DNA of 64,000 nucleotides from Blastococcus sp. TF02-09 (GCF_003319105.1 NZ_QOHH01000010.1:1-64000), one strand, 5' to 3'; positions 9,282-17,521 are shown, counted from the stretch's first letter. The notes: generated by a model not told the origin, from the letters alone. Made by a program: numbers and translations.

Positions 9282-10192
9282 CGGGGCGTGGCCGCGATCA
9301 GGTCCACGACGACGGCGGCGAGCTCCGGGCCGACGTCCTCCTGGAGGAAGTGCCCGCCACCGGCCACCGTGGTGTGCGGCCTGCCCTGGGCGCCGGGGAC
9401 GAGCTTCTGGAACACCCGCTCCCCGCCGCCGGTGATCGGGTCACCGTCGGAGAAGGCGGTCACCAGCGGCTTGTCCCAGCGGGACAGCACCTCCCAGGCC
9501 GCCCGGTTGGCCGCGGCGGCCGGGTCGTCCGGTCCGGTGGGCACGAGTGCGGGCAGCACGCGGGGGCCGGCGGTGTACCGGTCGTCGGGGAACGGCGCGT
9601 CGTAGGCGGCGACGACCTCCGCGGGCAGCGGGGTGGCGCAGCCGTGGGAGATCATCGGGCCGATCTCGAACCGGGGGTTCTGCTGGGAGAACCGCTGCCA
9701 GGCGAGGAATGCCTCCGGCATCTGCTGATCGCCGGTGGGCAGGCCGGTGTTGGCGACGACCACGCGGGCGAACCGGTCGGGGTGCTCGGCGACCAGCCGC
9801 AGCCCGATCAGCCCGCCCCAGTCCTGGCCCACGAGGGTGATGTCGCGCAGACCGAGCCCGTCGAGCAGCGCCTGCCGCATCCAGTCGACCTGCCGGGCAT
9901 AGCTGTGATCGGACTGCTGGGTGGGCTTGTCCGACCGGCCGAAGCCGACCAGGTCGGGGGCGACCACCCGCAGCCCGGCGTCCAGGAGCACCGGGACGAC
10001 CCGGCGGTACAGGAACGACCAGGTCGGCTCGCCGTGCATCAGCAGGACCGTCTCGCCGTCCGCCGGGCCCTCGTCGACGTACGCGACCCGGAGCCGCCCG
10101 CCCTCGCCGTCGTCGATCTCGACGTACCGCGGGGCGTAGGGGAACCCCGGGAGATCGGCGAACCGCTCGCCCGGCGTGCGCAGGGTCTGCAT
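9278..10192 (-). CDS. haloalkane dehalogenase
   Basis: The 304-residue alpha/beta hydrolase would hydrolyse haloalkanes to alcohol and halide. Visible features are HGEPTWSF (oxyanion region, residues 53-60), the nucleophile elbow VGQDWGG with Asp124 and the halide-binding Trp125, an acid Asp in FSDGDPIT (about 251) and the base His281 in AGGGHFLQED. This set matches the HLD-I type. ATG 10192 has a G-rich site just upstream. It is the first gene of a two-gene unit with the rRNA-type methyltransferase and is divergent from the MDR reductase across 70 bases. The natural substrate is unknown; a generic hydrolase role is possible, but the GQDW motif favours dehalogenation. Confidence 0.85.
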   Translation of the reverse strand: MQTLRTPGERFADLPGFPYAPRYVEIDDGEGGRLRVAYVDEGPADGETVLLMHGEPTWSFLYRRVVPVLLDAGLRVVAPDLVGFGRSDKPTQQSDHSYARQVDWMRQALLDGLGLRDITLVGQDWGGLIGLRLVAEHPDRFARVVVANTGLPTGDQQMPEAFLAWQRFSQQNPRFEIGPMISHGCATPLPAEVVAAYDAPFPDDRYTAGPRVLPALVPTGPDDPAAAANRAAWEVLSRWDKPLVTAFSDGDPITGGGERVFQKLVPGAQGRPHTTVAGGGHFLQEDVGPELAAVVVDLIAATPR

Positions 10193-10262
10193 GCCCCCAC
10201 CCTGCCAGGGGATCCAGGCGGACGGCGGCGCCCCCGCCTCGGCACAGCGGGACGGCGCGGGC

Positions 10263-11297
10263 ATGATCACCCCTGTGTCCCTGACCACACGTGAGTGGCA
10301 GCTGGCGGCCCGGCCGCACGGCGAGCCGAAGCCCGAGGACTTCCGCCTGGTCGAGGTCGAGCACCCCGACCCGACCGAGGGCCAGGTCGTCGTCCGGATG
10401 CTGGCCATGTCGGTCGACCCGTACATGCGCGGCCGCATGAACGCCGGCCGGTCCTACGCCGCCGCGTGGGAGGTGGGCGACACCATGCAGGGCGGGGCCG
10501 TCGGCCGCGTCGTCGAGTCCCGCTCCCCCGACGTCGCCGAGGGCGCGCTGGTCTCCACCAACGCCGCGTGGCGGGACGTCGCCGTCCTCGACGCGCGGGC
10601 GGTCCAGGTCCTCCCCGAGCTCCCCGGCATCCCGCCGAGCTACCACCTGGGCATCCTCGGGATGCCCGGGCTGACGGCGTGGGCCGGACTGTTCCGTCTC
10701 GCCGAGTACCGCGAGGGCGACGTCGTCTTCGTCTCCGGTGCCGCCGGCGCCGTGGGCAGCGCGGTGGGGCAGCTCGCCCGGCTGCACGGCGCCTCGGCCG
10801 TCATCGGCAGCGCCGGCACCCCGGAGAAGGTGCGCTGGCTGACCGACGAGCTGGGCTTCACCGCCGCCTTCGACTACCACGACGGCCCGGTGGCCCGGCA
10901 GCTCGCGCAGGCCGCACCCGACGGCATCGACGTCTTCTTCGACAACGTCGGCGGGGAGCACCTCGAGGCGGCGATCGGGGCGTTCAAGGAGTTCGGCCGC
11001 GGCGCGCTGTGCGGGGCGATCTCGGCCTACAACGCCACCGAGCCGCCGCCCGGGCCGCGCAACATGGCCCTGATGGTGGGCCGCAAGCTGACCCTGCGCG
11101 GCTTCATCGTCGGCGACCACTACGACCGGCGCGACGAGTTCATCCAGAAGGTGACGCCGCGGGTGACCTCCGGCGAGCTGGTCGTCCGCGAGACGGTGCG
11201 CGAGGGCCTCGACGACGCCGTCTCCGCCTTCATCGACCTCCTGCGCGGCGGCAACACCGGCAAGATGATCGTGAAGCTGGCCGACGACGCCACCTGA
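10263..11297 (+). CDS. NADP-dependent MDR oxidoreductase (prostaglandin/alkenal reductase type)
   Basis: The 344-residue zinc-free medium-chain reductase matches the CurA/leukotriene B4 12-hydroxydehydrogenase group, which reduces the double bond of alpha,beta-unsaturated ketones or aldehydes with NADPH. Motifs are SVDPYMRGRMN near residue 50, the nucleotide-binding loop VSGAAGAVGSAVGQLA and VFFDNVGGEHLEAA. No zinc ligands are seen. ATG 10263 was chosen; GTG 10275 is an in-frame alternative. It may detoxify reactive alkenals. The divergent dehalogenase gene shares its 70-bp promoter region. Confidence 0.88.
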   Translation: MITPVSLTTREWQLAARPHGEPKPEDFRLVEVEHPDPTEGQVVVRMLAMSVDPYMRGRMNAGRSYAAAWEVGDTMQGGAVGRVVESRSPDVAEGALVSTNAAWRDVAVLDARAVQVLPELPGIPPSYHLGILGMPGLTAWAGLFRLAEYREGDVVFVSGAAGAVGSAVGQLARLHGASAVIGSAGTPEKVRWLTDELGFTAAFDYHDGPVARQLAQAAPDGIDVFFDNVGGEHLEAAIGAFKEFGRGALCGAISAYNATEPPPGPRNMALMVGRKLTLRGFIVGDHYDRRDEFIQKVTPRVTSGELVVRETVREGLDDAVSAFIDLLRGGNTGKMIVKLADDAT

Positions 11298-11341
11298 CCC
11301 GACCCGTGTGAGCGCCGGCGGGTGCGGGCAGGGTTGAGCCC

Positions 11342-11545
11342 ATGTGGCTCTTCCTCACCCGCCGGTTCCGCATGTGGGTCCTGCTCACCGTCCTCGCCCC
11401 GCTCGCGACCAGGGTCCTCCGGGGCCTCGGCCGCACGCTGGAGCGGCGGACCGGCCCCTCCGTCGTGAGCAACGGCCTCCTGCGGGCGGGCGAGCTCGGC
11501 GACCGGGCGCGGGCGGCGCTGGGCGGCAAGGCCCGGCGCCGGTAG
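11342..11545 (+). CDS. small membrane-associated protein (67 aa)
   Basis: The product begins MWLFLTRRFRMWVLLTVLAP, a basic hydrophobic N-terminal segment that could be one membrane anchor (about residues 10-28), followed by an Arg-rich cytoplasmic tail ending in GGKARRR. Small proteins with this layout are common in actinobacteria but have no known function. It lies 44 bases after the reductase stop on the same strand. The TAG stop falls inside a 14-bp tandem duplication, so a one-unit change would not extend it. Confidence 0.6.
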   Translation: MWLFLTRRFRMWVLLTVLAPLATRVLRGLGRTLERRTGPSVVSNGLLRAGELGDRARAALGGKARRR

Positions 11546-11559
11546 CCCGGCGCCGGTAG
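11532..11559 (+). repeat. 14-bp perfect tandem duplication spanning a stop codon
   Basis: CCCGGCGCCGGTAG occurs twice back to back at 11532-11545 and 11546-11559. The first copy contains the TAG of the small membrane protein gene. Each copy contains the self-complementary decamer CCGGCGCCGG, so it may also fold as a weak terminator. It looks like a recent replication-slippage event. Confidence 0.75.
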
Positions 11560-11587
11560 CTCCGGGACCGGTCTCCGCCGCCCGGAC

Positions 11588-12385
11588 TCAGCCGGCCGAG
11601 CCCGGGCGGGTCATCGGCTTGTGCGACTTCCCGGCGATCGCGTCGGGCAGGACCGCCGACAGCTTGCCCATGAGCTTGCTCGTCACCGAGCCGGCGAACA
11701 CCGACGCCTCGCCCTTCATCAGGCCCTCGAAGCCCTGCCGGGCGACCAGGGCGGGGTCGTCCTTCTTGTCGGAGGCGCCCAGCTTGGTGTCGGTGGCGTC
11801 GGCGCGGTCGAAGAACTCGGTGTCCGTCGGGCCGGGCAGCAGCGCGGTCACGGTCACACCGGTGTCGGTGAGCTCCTCGCGGATGCCCAGGGCGAGGAAC
11901 TGCACGAAGGCCTTGGTCGCGGAGTAGACGGCCTGGAAGGGCTCGGGTGCCTGCGAGGCGACCGACGAGGTGAACAGGATGCGGCCCTGGTCGCGGGCCA
12001 CCATGTCCCGCACCACGTGCTTGGCCAGCTGGACGGTGGAGGCGCAGTTCAGCTCCACCATGTTCAGCTCGGCGTCCAGGTCGGTCTCGACGAACCGGCC
12101 CGCGACGCCCACGCCGGCGTTGAGCGCCGCGGCGTCCAGCGGGCGGCCGGAGCCGCGGACGGCGGCCACCACCTTGTCCACCTCGGCCCGGCGGGTGAGG
12201 TCGGCGCGCACCGGGGAGACGGCGGCGCCCAGGCCGCGCAGCTCCGCGGCCGCGGGCTCGAGCTCGTCGTCCTCCGCGACGACGACGAGGTCGAAGCCGT
12301 TCTGGGCGAACTGCTTGGCCAGCTCCAGGCCGATGCCGCTGGAGGCACCGGTGACGAGGGCGAGGGGACGAGTGGGTGCGGACAC
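11588..12385 (-). CDS. SDR family NAD(P)-dependent oxidoreductase
   Basis: The 265-residue classical short-chain dehydrogenase/reductase has TGASSGIGLELA (cofactor loop, residues 13-24), the NAG motif as AALNAGVGVAG, catalytic Ser in FTSSVAS and the pair YSATKAF. It oxidises or reduces a carbonyl/alcohol with NAD(P); the substrate is not evident. Length is typical. GTG 12385 is preceded by GGAGG at good spacing. It is convergent with the small membrane protein gene and downstream of the VOC gene on the same strand. Confidence 0.9.
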   Translation of the reverse strand: MSAPTRPLALVTGASSGIGLELAKQFAQNGFDLVVVAEDDELEPAAAELRGLGAAVSPVRADLTRRAEVDKVVAAVRGSGRPLDAAALNAGVGVAGRFVETDLDAELNMVELNCASTVQLAKHVVRDMVARDQGRILFTSSVASQAPEPFQAVYSATKAFVQFLALGIREELTDTGVTVTALLPGPTDTEFFDRADATDTKLGASDKKDDPALVARQGFEGLMKGEASVFAGSVTSKLMGKLSAVLPDAIAGKSHKPMTRPGSAG

Positions 12386-12458
12386 GGGGACCTCCTGCGG
12401 CGGGCGGGAACGGTCCGTCCCGTGCCCCGATCCGGGCCGCCCATGCGTCTCCCGGCGC

Positions 12459-12971
12459 TCAGACCCGCACGGAGACGCCGATCCCCCCGGGGGTGGTCGC
12501 GCCGTAGCGCTCGATCTCGCGAGCCAGGTCCAGCGGGCGGGTGGTGGCGCCCTGGGCCCGGACGTCGTCGGTGATCAGGTCGGCCGGCAGGAGCCAGGAG
12601 ACCTCGAACTCGAGGCCGTCGGGGTCCTGGGCGTAGAGCGCCTTGGTGGTGGCGTGGTCGGACTCGCCGACCAGGGCGGCGGCGGCGAGCAGCGCGTCCC
12701 GGACACGGGACAGCTCGGCGAGGGTGTCCACCTCCCAGGCCAGGTGGTACAGCCCGACGGCGCCGCGGCCCGCCGAGGAGGGGCCGGCCCCGCTCCCGAT
12801 CGCGAACAGGCCGAGGTCGTGGTCGTTGGTCGACCCCTCGGCCTGCAGGAAGACCGCACGGCCGGGGATCTCGACCTTCACCCGGAAGCCGAGGACGTCG
12901 CGGTAGAAGGCGAGGCTGCGGTCGACGTCGCGGACGTAGAGGACGGCGTGGTTGAGGCGCTGGACGGGCAC
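12459..12971 (-). CDS. VOC family protein (glyoxalase/extradiol dioxygenase fold)
   Basis: The 170-residue protein is a vicinal-oxygen-chelate fold: first module LNHAVLYVRDVDRSLAFYRDVLGF (residues about 6-30) and second module YHLAWEVDTLAEL with ALYAQDPDGLEFEVSW. Candidate metal ligands are His8, His in YHLAW and Glu in EFEVSW, the pattern seen in glyoxalase I and type I extradiol dioxygenases. The reaction cannot be assigned. GTG 12971 has GGAG about 7 bases upstream. An AT-rich palindrome 41 bases upstream of the start is a likely operator. Confidence 0.85.
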   Translation of the reverse strand: MPVQRLNHAVLYVRDVDRSLAFYRDVLGFRVKVEIPGRAVFLQAEGSTNDHDLGLFAIGSGAGPSSAGRGAVGLYHLAWEVDTLAELSRVRDALLAAAALVGESDHATTKALYAQDPDGLEFEVSWLLPADLITDDVRAQGATTRPLDLAREIERYGATTPGGIGVSVRV

Positions 12972-13011
12972 GGGGAGCTCCTTGGGCCAGGGGCCTCCAG
13001 TGTGCGCCGCT

Positions 13012-13031
13012 TTATTTGAGAGTTCAAGTAA
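13012..13031. promoter_or_regulatory. AT-rich MarR-type palindrome between VOC and mntH
   Basis: The element has core TTGA at 13016-13019, four spacer bases, and TCAA at 13024-13027, with outer TTA/TAA arms at 13012-13014 and 13029-13031. The symmetry centre is 13021/13022. An AT-rich dyad this size stands out sharply in this GC-rich sequence. TTGA-N4-TCAA is a common MarR-family operator core. It sits between divergent genes and could control either or both. Confidence 0.5.
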
Positions 13032-13143
13032 CAGCCACGCTGCGCCCGCGGCTGGCCCCCGGGGGCCACGGGTCGGCCCCGACGTGTCACCGGCCCCGGG
13101 CAGCACAGGAGCGACTCTCCCGACCCACCCCTGCGAGGCCGCC

Positions 13144-14439
13144 GTGTACCTGTCCACGACCGAGGCCGCCGTCCTCCCGGCCACGCTCGGCACCGGTCGC
13201 CGCCCCGTGGCGGCGGCTCCGACACCGGGACGGCGGCGCATCTGGCCGCTGCTGGGGCCGGCCTTCGTGGCGGCCGTGGCCTACGTCGACCCGGGCAATT
13301 TCGCGACCAACTTCTCCGGCGGCGCGGGCTTCGGCTACACGCTGCTCTGGGTGATCGTCGCGGCGAACCTCATGGCGATGCTCATCCAGTCGCTCACCGC
13401 CAAGCTCGGGCTGGCGACCGGCCGCGACCTGGCCACGCTGTGCCGCGAGCGGTTCCCCCGGCCGGTCACCCGGGGGCTGTGGCTGCAGGCCGAGGCGGTG
13501 GCCGTCGCGACCGACCTGGCCGAGATCGTGGGCGGCGCGGTCGCGCTGAACCTGCTGTTCGGGGTGCCGCTGGCGATCGGTGGGCTGATCACCGCCGTCG
13601 TCGCCTTCGTGCTGCTGGCGGCGCAGTCGCGCGGGCACCGGCCCTTCGAGCGGGTGATCACCGGGCTGCTGCTCGTCGTCGGCCTGGGCTTCGCGTACAC
13701 GCTGGTCGGCGCGGGGGTGGACGTGGGCGGCGTCGCCGACGGCATGGTGCCCTCCTTCGCCGGCGCGGACAGCGTCGTGCTGGCCACCGGCATCCTCGGC
13801 GCCACCGTCATGCCGCACGTCATCTACGTGCACTCGGCGCTCACCCCGGGCCGCTACGGCGACGTCGTCACCGCCGGCCGGACGGCACAGGGCCGGGGCC
13901 GGCTGCTGCGCGCCCAGCGCCTCGACGTGCTGCTGGCCATGGGCCTCGCGGGGCTGGTCAACGCCGCGATGCTGGTCATCGCCGCGCAGCTGTTCACCGG
14001 CGGGACCGACGCTGACAGCCTCGAGGGCATCCACGCCGGCCTCGGCGACCGGCTGGGCAGCGGAGCGGCGCTGGCCTTCGCCCTCGCGCTGCTCGCCTCG
14101 GGCTTCGCGTCGTCGTCGGTGGGCACGCACGCCGGCCAGGTGGTGATGGCCGGGTTCCTCCGCCGGCACATCCCCGTGCTCGCCCGCCGGCTCCTCACGC
14201 TGGCCCCGGCGCTCGCCGTCCTGGTGCTGGGCGGCGACCCGACGACCGCGCTGGTCTGGTCGCAGGTGGTGCTCTCCTTCGGCATCCCGTTCGCACTGGT
14301 GCCGCTGCTGCTGCTGACCAGCAACCGCGACGTCATGGGCGGCTGGGTGAACCGGCGGACCACCACGCTCGCGGGCGCCGTCGTCGCCGCGCTGATCATC
14401 GGCCTCAACGCCCACCTCCTCCTCGGCCTCGCCCTCTGA
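13144..14439 (+). CDS. mntH: Nramp-family divalent metal (Mn2+/Fe2+) transporter
   Basis: The 431-residue membrane protein is a proton-coupled Mn/Fe importer. The first transmembrane segment contains the metal-binding DPGNF motif (YVDPGNFATNF), and TM6 has the second metal site MPHVIYVHSAL. About eleven hydrophobic segments follow. The first 35 residues are a basic, probably cytoplasmic tail. GTG 13144 is chosen because the homologous region begins shortly after; starts further upstream lack support. A zero-loop palindrome right after the stop is its probable terminator. An upstream AT-rich palindrome (13012-13031) may be an operator; no clear MntR box was seen. Confidence 0.92.
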   Translation: MYLSTTEAAVLPATLGTGRRPVAAAPTPGRRRIWPLLGPAFVAAVAYVDPGNFATNFSGGAGFGYTLLWVIVAANLMAMLIQSLTAKLGLATGRDLATLCRERFPRPVTRGLWLQAEAVAVATDLAEIVGGAVALNLLFGVPLAIGGLITAVVAFVLLAAQSRGHRPFERVITGLLLVVGLGFAYTLVGAGVDVGGVADGMVPSFAGADSVVLATGILGATVMPHVIYVHSALTPGRYGDVVTAGRTAQGRGRLLRAQRLDVLLAMGLAGLVNAAMLVIAAQLFTGGTDADSLEGIHAGLGDRLGSGAALAFALALLASGFASSSVGTHAGQVVMAGFLRRHIPVLARRLLTLAPALAVLVLGGDPTTALVWSQVVLSFGIPFALVPLLLLTSNRDVMGGWVNRRTTTLAGAVVAALIIGLNAHLLLGLAL

Positions 14440-14440
14440 T

Positions 14441-14462
14441 CCGCTTTTCCGCGGAAAAGCGG
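14441..14462 (+). terminator. 22-bp perfect palindrome after mntH
   Basis: The two arms CCGCTTTTCCG and CGGAAAAGCGG form an uninterrupted 22-bp palindrome starting two bases after the mntH stop codon. As RNA it folds into a stem with a minimal loop. There is no T-run. It probably separates mntH from the thiamine riboswitch that begins about 60 bases later. Confidence 0.6.
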
Positions 14463-14522
14463 GGGTGGGGACGGCGGGGCGGCGGGGGTCTACGCTCGGC
14501 GGCACAACTGAACACATCCATC

Positions 14523-14610
14523 AACAGCAGGGGAGCGCTTCGGCGCTGAGAGTGCGGGACACCGCAGACCCTCGAACCTGATCCGGGTCATGCCGGCGCA
14601 GGGAGTCTGG
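14523..14610 (+). promoter_or_regulatory. TPP (thiamine pyrophosphate) riboswitch, THI element
   Basis: The conserved THI-box segments are all present in order: GGGGAGC (14530-14536), GCTGAGAG (14545-14552), ACCCTCGAACCTGATC near 14568-14583, then GGGTCATGCCGGCGCAGGGAG up to about 14605. They match the TPP aptamer with P2-P3 and P4-P5 arms. The ribosome site GGAGGA at 14608-14613 lies directly after the aptamer, so control is probably by sequestering translation initiation of the YkoE gene. High TPP should switch the downstream importer off. Edges of helix P1 are approximate. Confidence 0.95.
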
Positions 14611-14619
14611 AGGAAAGAC

Positions 14620-15231
14620 ATGGCCGATCCGGCCGTCCGTCCGTCGACCGATGCCCCCGTCCGGGGCACCCGCTGGCGCACCGTCGACATCGTCGTCACC
14701 GCCGTCCTCGGCGTCGCCTTCGGCGTCGTCTTCTGGGCCTGGGGACTGCTCTGGGCAGCGGTCGACGCCCCGTTCGCCGCCTTCCCACCCGGGCAGGCGG
14801 TCATGTACGGCGTCTGGCTGGTGCCCGCCGTGCTGGCCCCGCTGATCGTGCGCAAGGCCGGCGCGGGCCTGTTCGCCGAGTTCCTCGCCGCGGTCGTCTC
14901 CGCGCTGCTGGGCTCGGCGTGGGGAACGCTCACCATCGTCTACGGCCTGCTGCAGGGTGCCGCCGGCGAGGTGGGCTACGCCGCGTTCGGCTATCGGCGC
15001 TACGGCTGGCCGCAGGCGCTGCTGTCGGCCCTCTGCGCGGGCGCCATGGCCGCGGTCCTGGACCTGGTGAACTACTACGCCGACTGGTCCGGCGGGTGGA
15101 AGACGGCGTACGTGCTGCTCGTCGTCGCCAGCACCACCGTCATCGCCGGCGTGGGCGCGATCGCCCTGCGGCGCTCCCTCGGGGCGACCGGCGCGCTCTC
15201 GGCCTTCCCGGCCGGCAGCGCCCGGGTCTGA
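14620..15231 (+). CDS. ykoE: ECF transporter substrate-binding subunit, YkoE type (thiamine precursor)
   Basis: The 203-residue integral membrane S component should bind a thiamine-related compound, most likely hydroxymethylpyrimidine or thiamine itself. It has about five to six hydrophobic segments and the YkoE-type stretch SALLGSAWGTLTIVYGLLQGAAGEVGY. Expression is placed under the TPP riboswitch immediately upstream. ATG 14620 has GGAGGA about 7 bases upstream, partly within the riboswitch 3' end. The genes for the ATPase and the transmembrane coupling subunit follow directly, completing an ECF module. Confidence 0.9.
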   Translation: MADPAVRPSTDAPVRGTRWRTVDIVVTAVLGVAFGVVFWAWGLLWAAVDAPFAAFPPGQAVMYGVWLVPAVLAPLIVRKAGAGLFAEFLAAVVSALLGSAWGTLTIVYGLLQGAAGEVGYAAFGYRRYGWPQALLSALCAGAMAAVLDLVNYYADWSGGWKTAYVLLVVASTTVIAGVGAIALRRSLGATGALSAFPAGSARV

Positions 15232-15272
15232 CCACGCACGGCGGCACGCCGGCCGGTTCCTCGCCGGCCGGC

Positions 15273-16676
15273 GTGCGGCTGACCGGCTGGGGGTTCCGGT
15301 ACGCCAGCCGGCTGGCCTGGGCGGCACGGGACGTCGACCTGCGCGTCGAGCCCGGCGAGCGGGTGCTGCTCACCGGCGCCTCGGGGGCGGGCAAGTCCAC
15401 CTTGCTGCACGCCCTCGCCGGGCTGCTCGGCCCGGACGAGGGCGAGCAGACCGGGACGATGACCGTCGGCGGGCAGCCCCCGGCCCGTGCCCGCTCGGGG
15501 ACGGCGGTGGTCTTCCAGGACCCGGACGCGCAGCTGGTCATGACCCGCGCCGGGGACGACGTCGCCTTCGCGCTGGAGAACGCCGGAATGCCGCCGGAGT
15601 TGATCTGGCCCGCGGTCGACGAGGCGCTGGCCGCGGTCGGGTTCCCGTACGGCCGCGACCGGGCCACCGCCGCGCTCTCCGGCGGGCAGAAGCAGCGGCT
15701 GGTGCTCGCCGGCGCGCTCGCCGGCCGCCCGGGCCTGCTGCTGCTGGACGAGCCGACCGCGCAGCTCGACCCGGCCGGCGCCGAGCTGGTGCGCGGCGCG
15801 GTGGCGCGGGCGGTCGCGGCGCGCGGCACCACGCTGCTGGTCGTCGACCACGACGCCGCGGCCTGGCTGCCGCTGGTCGACCGGGTGGTCGAGCTGCACC
15901 CCGACGGCGGTGCGGTCGAGCACGGGGCCGGCTGGGCGCCCGCACCGCTGCGGATGCCGGTCCGCACCCCGCGGGCCCCCGGGGCGCCCCTGCTGCGGGC
16001 CGAGGCGGCAGGCTTCACCCACCGCGGCAGCGCCGTCGCCGCGCTGCCGCCCACCGACGTCGCCGTCCCCGCTGGGCGCACGCTGGCCGTCACGGGCCCG
16101 AACGGGGCGGGGAAGTCGACGCTGGCCCTGCTCCTGGCGGCGCTGCGCGGCCCCACGACGGGCCGGATCAGCGCCGGATCCGCCCTCACCGCGGGCCTGC
16201 CGCGGCCCGGCCGGCCGCCGCACCGGTGGCGGGCCGACCACCTGGTCACCCGCGTCGGCACGGTGTTCCAGCACCCCGAGCACCAGTTCCTCACCGGCCG
16301 GGTGCGCGACGAGCTGGCGCTGGGCCCGCTGCGCTCCGGTGCCGGCGACGACGCCGCCCACCGGCGGGCCGAGGAGCTGATGGAGCGCCTCGGCCTGGCC
16401 GCGCTCGCCGAGGCCAACCCGTTCACCCTCTCCGGCGGGCAGCAGCGCCGGCTGTCCGTGGCGACGGCGCTGGCCACCGGCCCCTCGGTGCTGGTGCTCG
16501 ACGAGCCGACCTTCGGCCAGGACCGCGAGACCTGGGGCGAGCTGGTCGCCCTGCTCGCCGAGCAGCAGGACGATGGGCGGGCGCTGGTCCTGGTCACGCA
16601 CGACGACGCCGTCGTCACCGCCCTGGCCGACGACGTGCTGACCCTCGATCCGGCCGCGCAGCGGGTGCCGGCATGA
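15273..16676 (+). CDS. ykoD: ECF transporter ATPase with two fused ABC domains (YkoD type)
   Basis: The 467-residue protein has two ATP-binding cassettes in one chain. Cassette one has Walker A GASGAGKST, signature LSGGQKQR and Walker B LLLLDEPTAQLDP. Cassette two has GPNGAGKST, LSGGQQRR and VLVLDEPTFGQD. This double energiser is typical of the YkoEDC thiamine-precursor importer. Start choice is uncertain: GTG 15273 is the first standard in-frame start after the YkoE stop and precedes VRLTGWGFRYASR, but its ribosome site is weak, so expression probably relies on coupling to ykoE. Its stop overlaps the permease start by 4 bases (ATGA). Confidence 0.9.
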   Translation: MRLTGWGFRYASRLAWAARDVDLRVEPGERVLLTGASGAGKSTLLHALAGLLGPDEGEQTGTMTVGGQPPARARSGTAVVFQDPDAQLVMTRAGDDVAFALENAGMPPELIWPAVDEALAAVGFPYGRDRATAALSGGQKQRLVLAGALAGRPGLLLLDEPTAQLDPAGAELVRGAVARAVAARGTTLLVVDHDAAAWLPLVDRVVELHPDGGAVEHGAGWAPAPLRMPVRTPRAPGAPLLRAEAAGFTHRGSAVAALPPTDVAVPAGRTLAVTGPNGAGKSTLALLLAALRGPTTGRISAGSALTAGLPRPGRPPHRWRADHLVTRVGTVFQHPEHQFLTGRVRDELALGPLRSGAGDDAAHRRAEELMERLGLAALAEANPFTLSGGQQRRLSVATALATGPSVLVLDEPTFGQDRETWGELVALLAEQQDDGRALVLVTHDDAVVTALADDVLTLDPAAQRVPA

Positions 16677-17440
16677 GCCTGCCGCTGACGCTGGGTCCCG
16701 CCCGGCCCGTCCCGCTGTCGGGGATCAACCCGGTGGCCCAGCTGGGCGCGCTGGCGTTCCTGCTGCCGGTGCTGCTGGTCAGCGGCGACCTGGTCACCCC
16801 CTCGGTCGTCCTGGCCGCCGAGGTGTGCCTGCTACCCGCCGCGGGGCTGGCCCGGCCGCGGGCGCTCCTGGCCCGCACCTGGCCCCTGCTGCTGGGCGCG
16901 GCCGGGGTGGCCTGGGTCAACGTGCTCTTCGGGGACCCGGCCGAGGGCAGCGGCTGGCCCTCCGCGCTCGCCCTGGCCGTCCGCGTGCTGGCCCTCGCCC
17001 TGCCGGGGGTGCTCCTGGTCGCCTCGACCGATCCGGTGCGGCTGGCCGACGCGCTCACCGTGCACTGGCGGGTGTCCACGCGGTTCGCCTACGGCGCGCT
17101 GGCCGCGCTGCGCCTGGTCCCGCTGCTGGCCACCGAGTGGCAGACCATCCGGCTGGCCCGGCGCGCCCGCGGTATCGAGCCCGGCCGCAACCCGGTCGCC
17201 CACGTGCGGCTGTTCGCCGGCACCGCGTTCGCCCTGCTGGTCGCCGCGGTCCGCCGCGGCACCCGGCTGGCGACGGCCATGGACGCGCGCGGCTTCGACT
17301 CCGGCACCGTGCGCACCAACGCCCGCGGATCCCGGCTGCGGCGCCGTGACGCCGCCTACCTCGGAGGGGCGGCGGGGGTCTGCGCGCTGGCCCTCGTGCT
17401 CAGCGTGGGCACCGGCAGCTGGCACCCGGTGTTCGGCTGA
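16673..17440 (+). CDS. ykoC: ECF transporter transmembrane (T) component, YkoC/CbiQ type
   Basis: The 255-residue membrane protein is the coupling subunit linking the YkoE S component to the ATPase. It has four to five hydrophobic segments and the T-component cytoplasmic coupling helices with the signature RARGIEPG and later AMDARGFDS (two Ala-Arg-Gly motifs that dock into the ATPases). ATG 16673 overlaps the ATPase stop by 4 bases. It closes the riboswitch operon. Confidence 0.9.
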   Translation: MSLPLTLGPARPVPLSGINPVAQLGALAFLLPVLLVSGDLVTPSVVLAAEVCLLPAAGLARPRALLARTWPLLLGAAGVAWVNVLFGDPAEGSGWPSALALAVRVLALALPGVLLVASTDPVRLADALTVHWRVSTRFAYGALAALRLVPLLATEWQTIRLARRARGIEPGRNPVAHVRLFAGTAFALLVAAVRRGTRLATAMDARGFDSGTVRTNARGSRLRRRDAAYLGGAAGVCALALVLSVGTGSWHPVFG

Positions 17441-17500
17441 GAGTGAGCTGGATCGCACTCACGTTTGAGCGCATCCCGCCGAACCCATACACAGGTGTCT

Positions 17501-17521
17501 CACTGCGCCACTTGTGCAGTG
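17501..17521. promoter_or_regulatory. inverted repeat upstream of HATPase gene
   Basis: CACTGC (17501-17506) and GCAGTG (17516-17521) form perfect 6-bp arms around 9 bases, ending 25 bases before the GTG of the HATPase gene and within a locally less GC-rich stretch (17460-17520). It may be an operator overlapping the promoter, or a terminator for the thiamine transporter operon that ends at 17440. Confidence 0.35.

Noticed and set aside
17463-17500. Sigma-70 or sigma-B promoter upstream of the HATPase gene (TTGAGC/CATACA)
   Set aside because: Spacing and hexamers are poor matches and no second line of evidence supports them.
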